From Curtobacterium sp. 'Ferrero' (GTDB lineage: Bacteria > Actinomycetota > Actinomycetes > Actinomycetales > Microbacteriaceae): 64,000 nucleotides of DNA. Positions 51,534 through 64,000 of the stretch are shown here, piece after piece. The translations under genes were made by a program, and so were the position numbers. The DNA lies in NCBI RefSeq assembly GCF_002412165.1, contig NZ_NXIA01000003.1:5254-69253 (forward strand). The letters run 5' to 3'. Under the pieces are notes generated by a model, which saw only the letters and a list, made by a program, of their open reading frames with translations, was not told where the DNA came from and did not search any database. Position 1 is the stretch's first letter. Each line of letters opens with the position of its first letter.

Positions 51534-51877
51534 GCTGCCTTCTCCACTCCGCGCGCGAACGAGCGCGAAACGTCTTCGAGCAGGGTAGGCCATCCGGCCT
51601 GCGCAGCGGCTGGCAGTGCGCGGATCACCACGTCGTGCCCGACCGGCACGTCCACGAGCAGTCCGTGCGCGATCGCCTTGAGCCGGCGGCGCACCAGGTT
51701 GCGGGTCACGGCGTTGCCCACGGTCTTCGCGACGATGAACCCGAACCGCGTCGGACCGGTCGCCCCGGGGTGACGGACCACGGATACGACGACGTGCGCC
51801 GTGGCGCTCTTGCGTCCACGGCGCACGACGGACCGGTAGTCGTCCCCGCGGACGATCCGGTTGGCGCGGGCCAGCAT
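51530..51877 (-). CDS. rnpA: Ribonuclease P protein component
   Basis: A 115-residue protein starting MLARANRIVRGDDYRSVVRR with the RNR motif in GNAVTRNLVRRRLKAIAHGL. Helps the catalytic RNA remove 5' leaders from pre-tRNAs. ATG 51877 is chosen because it begins at the conserved start; the frame runs 46 residues upstream into rpmH. Confidence 0.94.
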   Translation of the reverse strand: MLARANRIVRGDDYRSVVRRGRKSATAHVVVSVVRHPGATGPTRFGFIVAKTVGNAVTRNLVRRRLKAIAHGLLVDVPVGHDVVIRALPAAAQAGWPTLLEDVSRSFARGVEKAA

Positions 51878-51953
51878 GCTCGCTACCGGCGAGCAGTCCG
51901 CGAGCGGACCGGTCGACGGGAGGTCGGGCGCTGGTCGATCAGGCGCTGCTCGA

Positions 51954-52091
51954 TCAGGCGCTGAGCTCGGTGCGGCCCTTGGCGCGGCGCGCGGCGAGGA
52001 TGGCGCGGCCGGCACGGGTCCGCATGCGGGCGCGGAAGCCGTGCTTCTTGGCGCGGCGGCGGTTGTTCGGCTGGAAGGTGCGCTTGCTCAT
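51954..52091 (-). CDS. rpmH: 50S ribosomal protein L34
   Basis: A 45-residue, very basic protein beginning [20 protein letters not shown] and containing [19 protein letters not shown], an almost invariant L34. The gene is divergent from dnaA, as in nearly all bacteria. It is followed by rnpA after 76 bases. Confidence 0.97.
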   Translation of the reverse strand: MSKRTFQPNNRRRAKKHGFRARMRTRAGRAILAARRAKGRTELSA

Positions 52092-52626
52092 GATGATCTC
52101 CACGCGGCTGCACCGGTTCCCCGCACGGAGCGGGGCTCGGAGCGAGCCGTCACGTATGTATGTGTGGTGCCGACCGGAGCACCGGCCGACGCGTAACGGG
52201 CGCGACCATCCGGCCGCAGTCAACTGGTTAACGGTACGTGACAGCGGCGGGCAGGTCAAACGACGGCCGTCGCGGCGGCGCGCACCACGATTCTCCACAT
52301 TGGGGAAAACTTCGGTTCGGTGCGACGCGCCGTGGTCCCGTACAGTGGTGTGATCGATCCGTCCGTGGCGCGGTACGACAGGGGAGTACCCCCTCGAGAC
52401 GTCGCCTGGCGGTCGTGGACAAGGCTGTGGACAACCCTGTGGGCCGAACGGTTCCGCCCGGTGTCCGCTGATCCGGTGCCGACGACGTCGCCGACGCCGT
52501 CCACGACCGATCGGAAGCCGGGGGTGCCTCACCGCGCGCGCCCGGCGGACCGGGAGCGGCACCGAACCGGACGAACCACGACCACCACCGGACACGAGCA
52601 CCAACGAACCTGGAGACGAGCGCGAC
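52092..52626. promoter_or_regulatory. rpmH-dnaA intergenic region
   Basis: 535 bases with divergent promoters. DnaA-box-like TGTGGACAA is at 52426-52434 with neighbouring TGTGGG and GTGGACAAGG near 52415. TTCTCCACA at 52290-52298 is a further near match. DnaA may control its own gene here; no gene is present. Confidence 0.6.
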
Positions 52627-54093
52627 ATGACGATGCCGGCCGACCCCGTCGAGGACCTCTGGTCCTCCGTGCTCGGGATCCTCGCCGAGGACGACCGGAT
52701 CACGCCGCAGCTGCACGGCTTCCTCAACCTCGTCGAGCCGAAGGGCGTGCTCGCCGGCACCCTCTACCTCGAGGTGCCGAACGACCTCACCCGCGGCATG
52801 CTCGAACAGCGCATCCGCATCCCGATCACCGAGGCGATCGGCCGGATCGGTGACGACGCGGTGGCCAACTTCGCGATCACGGTCAACCCGGACATGGCCT
52901 CGGAACCGCGCGTCGACACCCCGGCGGCCACGCACGTCCCCGAGTACGCCGAGCCGTCCCAGGCGACCGTCGAGCAGAGCGCCGCGCCCCGCCAGTACAT
53001 CGAGGCACCGTTCGTCCCGAGCCAGATCGACTCCCCGGGCACCGGCGGCCGCCCCGAGTCCCGGCTCAACCCGAAGTACAACTTCGACAACTTCGTCATC
53101 GGCTCCTCGAACCGGTTCGCGCACGCCGCCGCGGTCGCCGTCGCCGAGGCGCCGGCGAAGGCCTACAACCCGCTCTTCATCTACGGCGACTCCGGCCTCG
53201 GCAAGACCCACCTCCTGCACGCGATCGGCCACTACGCCGAGAGCCTCTACCCGGGGATCCGGGTGCGGTACGTGTCCAGCGAGGAGTTCACGAACGACTT
53301 CATCAACTCGATCGCGAACAACCGCTCGAACCAGTTCCAGCAGCGGTACCGCGACATCGACATCCTGCTGATCGACGACATCCAGTTCCTCCAGGGCAAG
53401 GACTCCACGCAGGAGGCCTTCTTCCACACGTTCAACACCCTCCACGACCACAACAAGCAGGTCGTGATCACGTCGGACGTCGCACCCAAGCACCTCACCG
53501 GGTTCGAGGACCGGATGCGGTCGCGGTTCGAGTGGGGCCTGATCACCGACGTGCAGGCGCCGGACCTCGAGACCCGCATCGCGATCCTCCGCAAGAAGGC
53601 GCAGTCCGACCACCTGCAGGTGCCCGACGACATCCTCGAGTTCATGGCGTCGAAGGTGTCGAGCAACATCCGGGAGCTCGAGGGGACGCTCATCCGCGTC
53701 ACCGCGTTCGCGAGCCTGAACCGGACGGCCGTCGACATGACGCTCGTGCAGACCGTGCTCAAGGACCTCATCACGCTCGACGACGACAACGTGATCGCGC
53801 CGACGGACATCATCAACCACACCGCGGAGTACTTCAAGCTCTCCGTGGACGACCTCTACGGGTCGTCGCGGTCGCAGGCGATCGCCACCGCGCGGCAGAT
53901 CGCGATGTACCTCTGCCGCGAGATGACGAGCCTGTCGCTGCCGAAGATCGGGCAGCTGTTCGGCAACCGCGACCACACGACGGTCATGTACGCGAACAAG
54001 AAGATCACGGAGCTGATGAAGGAGCGTCGGTCGATCTACAACCAGGTCACCGAACTCACCAGCCGGATCAAGCAGGACCGCCGCTACCGCTGA
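52627..54093 (+). CDS. dnaA: Chromosomal replication initiator DnaA
   Basis: A 488-residue AAA+ initiator. Domain I (1-90) is followed by a flexible domain II, then [20 protein letters not shown], Walker [16 protein letters not shown], Walker [21 protein letters not shown], and the C-terminal DNA-binding signature [23 protein letters not shown] 52627 has GGAG 9 bases upstream. It is the gene that defines the origin-side of this window. Confidence 0.97.
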   Translation: MTMPADPVEDLWSSVLGILAEDDRITPQLHGFLNLVEPKGVLAGTLYLEVPNDLTRGMLEQRIRIPITEAIGRIGDDAVANFAITVNPDMASEPRVDTPAATHVPEYAEPSQATVEQSAAPRQYIEAPFVPSQIDSPGTGGRPESRLNPKYNFDNFVIGSSNRFAHAAAVAVAEAPAKAYNPLFIYGDSGLGKTHLLHAIGHYAESLYPGIRVRYVSSEEFTNDFINSIANNRSNQFQQRYRDIDILLIDDIQFLQGKDSTQEAFFHTFNTLHDHNKQVVITSDVAPKHLTGFEDRMRSRFEWGLITDVQAPDLETRIAILRKKAQSDHLQVPDDILEFMASKVSSNIRELEGTLIRVTAFASLNRTAVDMTLVQTVLKDLITLDDDNVIAPTDIINHTAEYFKLSVDDLYGSSRSQAIATARQIAMYLCREMTSLSLPKIGQLFGNRDHTTVMYANKKITELMKERRSIYNQVTELTSRIKQDRRYR

Positions 54094-54125
54094 CCGCGTG
54101 GCTCGCGTCGACGACGCGACCGGAC

Positions 54126-54173
54126 GACGGACGGGAGGAACGGTGCGGGCGCACGCCGTGCCTCCCGTCCGTC
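54126..54173 (+). terminator. dnaA terminator
   Basis: GACGGACGGGAGG (54126-54138) pairs perfectly with CCTCCCGTCCGTC (54161-54173) and is followed by TTTCGTC. It lies 32 bases past the dnaA stop. Confidence 0.85.
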
Positions 54174-54623
54174 TTTCGTCGCGTCAGCGACATCCCGCAT
54201 GCACGCGACTCGCCTCCTGATCAGTGTGAACACCGACATGTCCACCATCTGAGACGGTTCCAGGCGGCGAGATTCCCACAGTGTGGAAAGCCTGTGGATA
54301 ACTGTGGATGACACGCGGTGGCGTTGTTCACAGATCTGACCCCACCTGTGGAGACTGGGGATGGAAGTGGATAGATGACGTTTGCTCATCCAGATGCCGT
54401 CAACACACGACTCACAACTCACAGCTGTGTAGTTCCCTGTGGACAAGCGGGATGCGGCGAGTTGTCCACACTGTGCACAGGCGTTAACACCATTGATCCT
54501 GGTTAACGATCCATCTCCGCGGGACAACCTTGTGGACGGCGGGATGACAAGAATCCGGGCTCCGCTGGGCTGTGCCACAATGGGGCGGCCGGACAGTCCA
54601 ACCGATCGACAGGGGTCCCAGCT
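54174..54623. other. oriC: Chromosomal replication origin region (oriC)
   Basis: Between dnaA and dnaN lie many DnaA boxes: TGTGGATAA (54293-54301), TGTGGATGA (54303-54311), TTGTTCACA (54324-54332), TGTGGACAA (54438-54446), TTGTCCACA (54462-54470), TGTGCACAG (54472-54480), TGTGGACGG (54531-54539). The stretch 54375-54520 is AT-richer (GTTAACACC, TGGTTAACG), a likely unwinding zone. Confidence 0.88.
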
Positions 54624-55769
54624 GTGAAGTTCGAGGTCAACCGGGACGTCTTCTCCGAAGCCGTCTCCTTCGCGGTGAAGCTCCTCCCACAGCGCACGAC
54701 CCTCCCGATCCTGTCCGGCGTCCTGATCCACGCAGAGGGCGATCGCCTCACCTTGTCGTCCTTCGACTACGAGGTCTCGGCGCAGACCTCGATCACGGCG
54801 CAGATCGACGACCCCGGCACCGTCCTGGTCTCCGGACGCCTGCTCAACGACATCGCGAGCCGGCTCCCGAACGCCCCCGTCACGTTCACGACCGAGGACG
54901 CGAAGATCTCGGTCACCTGCGGTTCGGCGCACTTCACGCTGCTGTCGATGCCCGTCGAGGAGTACCCGACGCTGCCCGAGATCGGACCGCAGACCGGGGT
55001 CATCCCGGGCGACGCGTTCTCCGAGGCGGTGTCCCAGGTCGCCGTCGCCGCCAGCCGTGACGACGTCACCCCGGTCATCACCGGCGTGCAGCTCGAGGTC
55101 GGCGACAACGACCTGTCCCTGATCGCGACGGACCGCTACCGCGTGGCGGTCCGGACGATCGCGTGGGACTCCGGTCGTGTCGGCTCGGAGCCGCTCCACG
55201 CCCTCGTCCCGGCCCGGACCCTGCAGGAGGTCGGCCGGACGTTCGGATCCGCGTCCACGGTGTCCGTCTCGATCAGCGGCACCTCGGACCGTGAGCTCAT
55301 CGCGTTCCACGCCGACGACAAGACCGTGACGTCCCTGCTCATCAAGGGCAACTACCCGCCGGTCCGCCGGCTCTTCCCCGAGACCGTCGACGACCACGCC
55401 GTGATCAACACCGCGGAACTGGTCGAGGCCGTCCGACGGGTCTCCCTCGTCCTGGAGCGCGAAGCGGCGCTCCGGTTCTCCTTCTCGGTCGACGGGCTCA
55501 CGCTCGAGGCGATCGGGTCCGAACAAGCGCAGGCGTCAGAGTCGATCGATGCGTTGCTGACCGGAGAGGAAACGGTGGTCTCGCTGAAGCCCGCCTTCCT
55601 CCTGGACGGGTTGAACGCGGTGCACTCCGAGTTCGTCCGCATCTCCTTCACCAAGACGGAGAACCCGAACAAGCCCGGTCCGGTGCTGCTCACCGGCCAG
55701 ACTTCGCAGGAAGCCCCTGCCACGGACGGATACCGGTACCTGCTGCAGCCCAATCTCCTGCTGCGGTAA
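54624..55769 (+). CDS. dnaN: DNA polymerase III sliding clamp (beta subunit)
   Basis: A 381-residue clamp with three similar domains. It begins MKFEVNRDVFSEAVSFAVKL and has LPQRTTLPILSGVLIHAEGD, then TDRYRVAVRTIAWDS, and ends PATDGYRYLLQPNLLLR, close to the usual YLVMPMRL end. Length and order are normal. It follows oriC directly. Confidence 0.96.
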   Translation: MKFEVNRDVFSEAVSFAVKLLPQRTTLPILSGVLIHAEGDRLTLSSFDYEVSAQTSITAQIDDPGTVLVSGRLLNDIASRLPNAPVTFTTEDAKISVTCGSAHFTLLSMPVEEYPTLPEIGPQTGVIPGDAFSEAVSQVAVAASRDDVTPVITGVQLEVGDNDLSLIATDRYRVAVRTIAWDSGRVGSEPLHALVPARTLQEVGRTFGSASTVSVSISGTSDRELIAFHADDKTVTSLLIKGNYPPVRRLFPETVDDHAVINTAELVEAVRRVSLVLEREAALRFSFSVDGLTLEAIGSEQAQASESIDALLTGEETVVSLKPAFLLDGLNAVHSEFVRISFTKTENPNKPGPVLLTGQTSQEAPATDGYRYLLQPNLLLR

Positions 55770-55840
55770 GCGCAACAGCCGACCACTGCGCTGACGCCCT
55801 GTCCCCTGCGCCAGCGCGACGACGAACAGAAGAGGAAATC

Positions 55841-56728
55841 ATGCACATCGGTCTCGTTGGCCTCGGTCGCATGGGCAACAACATGCGTGCCCGTCTCCGC
55901 AACGCCGGCATCGAGGTGACCGGCTTCGACGCCAACCCCGAGGTCTCGGACGTCGCGAGCATCGCCGACCTCGCGGCCGCGCTGCCCGAGGGCAAGAAGC
56001 TCGTGTGGGTCATGGTCCCGCACGGCAAGATCACCGACGACGTCATCACGCAGCTCGCGGACGTCCTGGGCGAGGGCGACCTCGTCATCGACGGCGGCAA
56101 CTCGAAGTGGCTCGACGACGAGGTGCACGCCGAGCAGCTCGACGCGAAGGGCATCCGCTACGTCGACGCCGGTGTCTCCGGTGGCGTCTGGGGCAAGGAC
56201 AACGGCTACGGCCTCATGGTCGGCGGCGCCCCCGAGGACGTCGAGTTCGCCATGCCGGTCTTCGACGCGCTCCGTCCCGAGGGCCCGCGCGAAGAGGGCT
56301 TCTCGCACGCCGGCGGCGTCGGCGCGGGCCACTACGCGAAGATGGTCCACAACGGCATCGAGTACGCGATCATGCAGGCGTACGGCGAGGGCTACGAGCT
56401 CCTCGAGGCCAAGGACATCGTCCACGACGTCCCCGCCGTGTTCGCCGGTTGGCAGCGCGGCACCGTGGTGCGTTCCTGGCTGCTCGACCTCCTCGTGCTC
56501 GCGATCAACGAGGACCCGAAGCTCGACGAGCTCGAGGGCTACGTCGACGACTCCGGCGAGGGCCGTTGGACCCTGGAAGAGGCGATCGAGCTCGCCGTGC
56601 CGATGCCCGCGCTCTCAGCCGCGATGTTCGCGCGCTTCGTCTCGCGTCAGGGCAGCCAGTCCCCGACGATGAAGGCCGTCGCGGCGCTCCGCAACCAGTT
56701 CGGCGGCCACGCCGTCAAGAAGGCGTAG
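55841..56728 (+). CDS. gnd: 6-phosphogluconate dehydrogenase, short type
   Basis: A 295-residue NAD(P)-dependent enzyme of the short (about 300-residue) decarboxylating class. Rossmann motif GLVGLGRMGNNMRARL, substrate site GGNSKWLDDEVHAEQ, GVSGGVWGKDNGYGLMVGG and the catalytic-Lys helix GAGHYAKMVHNGIEYAIMQA. It acts in the oxidative pentose phosphate pathway. The dnaN-gnd-recF order is standard in actinobacteria. Confidence 0.95.
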   Translation: MHIGLVGLGRMGNNMRARLRNAGIEVTGFDANPEVSDVASIADLAAALPEGKKLVWVMVPHGKITDDVITQLADVLGEGDLVIDGGNSKWLDDEVHAEQLDAKGIRYVDAGVSGGVWGKDNGYGLMVGGAPEDVEFAMPVFDALRPEGPREEGFSHAGGVGAGHYAKMVHNGIEYAIMQAYGEGYELLEAKDIVHDVPAVFAGWQRGTVVRSWLLDLLVLAINEDPKLDELEGYVDDSGEGRWTLEEAIELAVPMPALSAAMFARFVSRQGSQSPTMKAVAALRNQFGGHAVKKA

Positions 56729-56761
56729 TTCAGGTAACCACCTGAGCTCGTCTCGGCCCGC

Positions 56762-57978
56762 GTGCACGTCGACCACCTGCAACTCACCGACTTCCGGAAC
56801 TACCGGGAGGCGGAGGTCGACCTCGCACGCGGGCCGAACCTGTTCGTGGGCCGCAACGGTCAGGGCAAGACGAACCTCGTCGAGGCGATCGGCTACCTGT
56901 CCACCCTCGGCTCGCACCGGGTCCCCACCGACGCGGCACTCGTCCGGCAGGGCCGCGACGCGGCGATCGTCCGCGCCCGGCTCGCCCACGAGGACCGCAG
57001 CATCCTCGCCGAGGTGCAGATCAACCGCTCGGGGTCGAACCGGGCGCAGGTGAACCGCGCGGCGATCAAGCCCCGCGAGCTCCCGCGCTACTGCACGAGT
57101 GTGCTGTTCGCCCCGGAGGACCTCGCGCTCGTCCGCGGGGAGCCCGCCGGCCGCCGCCGCATGCTCGACGAGCTCCTCGGTCAGATCGCCCCGCGCATGC
57201 AGGGGGTCCTCGCCGACTACGACCGGACGCTCCGGCAGCGCAACACCCTGCTCAAGTCGGCACGGGCGACGGGCTCGAAGGCCGGATCGCTCTCCACGCT
57301 CGACGTCTGGGACGACCGGCTCGTGGCGTTCGGCGCCGAGATCATCGCCGCGCGGGACCACCTGACCCGACGGCTCGCACCCTTCGTCACCGAGGCGTAC
57401 GCCACGGTCGCCGGCGAGCGGCACGAGGCGACGATCACGGGCGTGCTCAGCGTCCGGGGCGGGGACCCCGAGGACGCGGCCGCGACGGACCCCGTGCTCG
57501 GGACGCCCGACGAGCCGGTGTCGGTCGCCGCGGCGGCCGAGGCGTTCCGGAGCGCGCTCGAGCGCCGCCGTCGGGACGAGCTCGACCGAGGACTCACCCT
57601 GGTCGGTCCGCACCGCGACGATGTGCTGTTCCAGCTGAACGGGTTACCCGCGCGCGGCTACGCCAGTCACGGGGAGTCCTGGTCGTTCGCGCTGGCCGTC
57701 CAGCTCGCGAGCGCCGCGGTGCTCCGGGCGGAGTCGACCCTCGGTGACCCGATCATCATCCTCGACGACGTCTTCGCCGAACTCGACGAGTCCCGACGGG
57801 AGCGCCTGGCGAACGCGGTCGCGGACTACGAGCAGGTCCTCATCACCGCGGCCGTGTTCGGGGACGTGCCGGAGCAGCTCGCGGCGCACACCGTCCACAT
57901 CGAGGCCGGCACGATCGTGCGTGCCGACGTCGACGCCTCGTCCACCGCGGCCGACCACCCGGCGGGAGCCGACGCCTG

Positions 57979-57979
<1 letters not shown>
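56762..57979 (+). CDS. recF: DNA replication and repair protein RecF
   Basis: A 405-residue ABC-type ATPase: MHVDHLQLTDFRNYREAEVD, Walker A FVGRNGQGKTNLVEAIGYLS, signature SHGESWSFALAVQL and Walker B IILDDVFAELDESRRERL. It helps load RecA on gapped DNA. GTG start at 56762. Its stop overlaps the next start (TGATG). Confidence 0.95.
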
Positions 57980-60589
<2,610 letters not shown>

Positions 60590-60706
60590 CCGACGGACCG
60601 GAGGCGCGGCACCGGCCGCGTCGACGGTCCCGACCCCCTGTGGTCGTGCCCGGCGCGACCGACGGAACCCCTGCCTCCAGGCAGTGCAGAAAGGTGACCA
60701 GGCCAC

Positions 60707-63341
<2,635 letters not shown>

Positions 63342-63349
<8 letters not shown>

Positions 63350-63749
63350 TGTCGCCGAGAAGCTCCAGAAGAAGGCGAAGCGGCCCGTCGGCACCCGGCA
63401 GGTCCGCCTGCGGCTGGTGTACGTCGACTTCTGGTCGATGGTGAAGCTGAGCTTCCTCATCGCCCTGGCCGGTTCCATCGTGATCGTCGTCGCGACCGCG
63501 CTCGTGTGGATCATCCTGAACCAGACCGGCGTGTTCACCCAGATCGACGCCCTGCTCAAGGACGTCACCGGGCAGAACAACTACTCGATCATGGACCAGT
63601 TCTCCCTCGGGCAGGTCCTCGGGTTCTCGATCGTGGTGGGCATCCTCAACGTGGTCGTCGGCACCGTGCTCGGCGCGATCGTCAGCGTCCTCTACAACCT
63701 CAGTGTGCGGATCACCGGCGGCCTGCTCGTCGGCTTCACGAACAACTGA
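63342..63749 (+). CDS. DUF3566 membrane protein
   Basis: A 135-residue protein with two membrane segments ([20 protein letters not shown] and [20 protein letters not shown]) framed by the DUF3566 pattern [20 protein letters not shown] and the C-terminal [18 protein letters not shown]. It follows gyrA in many actinobacteria. Function unknown. Confidence 0.9.
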
Positions 63750-63825
63750 CACACCCGGGCCGGATGGGGGCCGCCGCTCGATTTCGTTCTGCGGGATCGG
63801 TACGGTAGGCTCTCATCTGGTCTGA

Positions 63826-63902
63826 GGGGCTATAGCTCAGGCGGTTAGAGCGCTTCGCTGATAACGAAGAGGTCCAAGGTTCAAGTCCTTGTAGCCCCAC
63901 CA
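63826..63902 (+). tRNA. tRNA-Ile (GAT)
   Basis: Acceptor GGGGCTA pairs with TAGCCCC, the anticodon loop CTGATAA (anticodon GAT at 63860-63862) is closed by CTTCG/CGAAG, and the T-arm contains GGTTCAAGTCC. The 3' CCA is encoded (63900-63902). Confidence 0.97.
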
Positions 63903-63934
63903 TCTCCCTCCCGGTCCAGTACGCTGGATCTCTC

Positions 63935-64000
63935 GGGGCCTTAGCTCAGTTGGTAGAGCGCCTGCTTTGCAAGCAGGATGTCAGGAGTTCGATTCTCCTA
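63935..64000 (+). tRNA. tRNA-Ala (TGC), truncated by window end
   Basis: GGGGCCTTAGCTCAGTTGGT start, anticodon loop TTTGCAA (anticodon TGC) closed by CTGC/GCAG, then the T-arm GGAGTTCGATTCTCC. The acceptor 3' strand lies beyond the window. Confidence 0.95.

Overview
The window comes from the replication-origin region of a high-GC actinobacterium. Gene order and protein character point to Microbacteriaceae, probably a Curtobacterium-like organism; that assignment is inference, since no species marker was searched. The core part shows the classical origin layout: rpmH, rnpA, yidD, yidC, jag, rsmG, parA, parB on one side; dnaA, a DnaA-box-rich origin, dnaN, gnd, recF, a DciA-like gene, gyrB, gyrA and two tRNA genes on the other.

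Layout. 1-4.8 kb: an AraC-type regulator, a SulP anion transporter, a VOC protein and a WYL regulator with a histidine-rich insert. 4.8-8.7 kb: an accessory stretch of small membrane proteins, a YegP/DUF1508-like protein and a two-gene module with a DUF6932-like protein. 8741-32662: a 23.9 kb Tn7-like transposon, found here by its 24-bp terminal inverted repeats (21 of 24 identical) and a perfect 5-bp target duplication (CAACC at 8736-8740 and 32663-32667). It lies two bases past the stop codon of dnaB. It carries tnsA, tnsB, tnsC and tniQ in one operon, an OLD-family nuclease with a DUF6883 partner, a pair of paralogous WQF-motif proteins, a three-gene cassette (unknown protein, HTH-ImmA/IrrE peptidase, PD-(D/E)XK nuclease), and a seven-gene arsenic/organoarsenical cluster with divergent arsR. 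32.7-43.8 kb: dnaB, the rplI-rpsR-ssb-rpsF operon, a CCA-adding enzyme, a very long frame joining a DUF6049 protein to MurJ, and trxB-trxA. 44-52 kb: aminotransferase, D-Ala-D-Ala ligase-like protein, YdcF-like protein, four parS-like sites, parB/parA, rsmG, jag, yidC, yidD, rnpA, rpmH. 52.6-64 kb: dnaA to gyrA, a DUF3566 protein, tRNA-Ile and a truncated tRNA-Ala.

How it fits together. The core genes start replication (DnaA, DnaB, DciA-like, DnaN, SSB, gyrase), segregate the origin (ParA/ParB/parS) and build the membrane insertion machinery. The Tn7-like element has entered a position beside an essential replication gene without breaking it, and it brings metal resistance and probable phage-defence genes. 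A second, orphan copy of the transposon end at 4847-4870 suggests that related elements have used this neighbourhood before.
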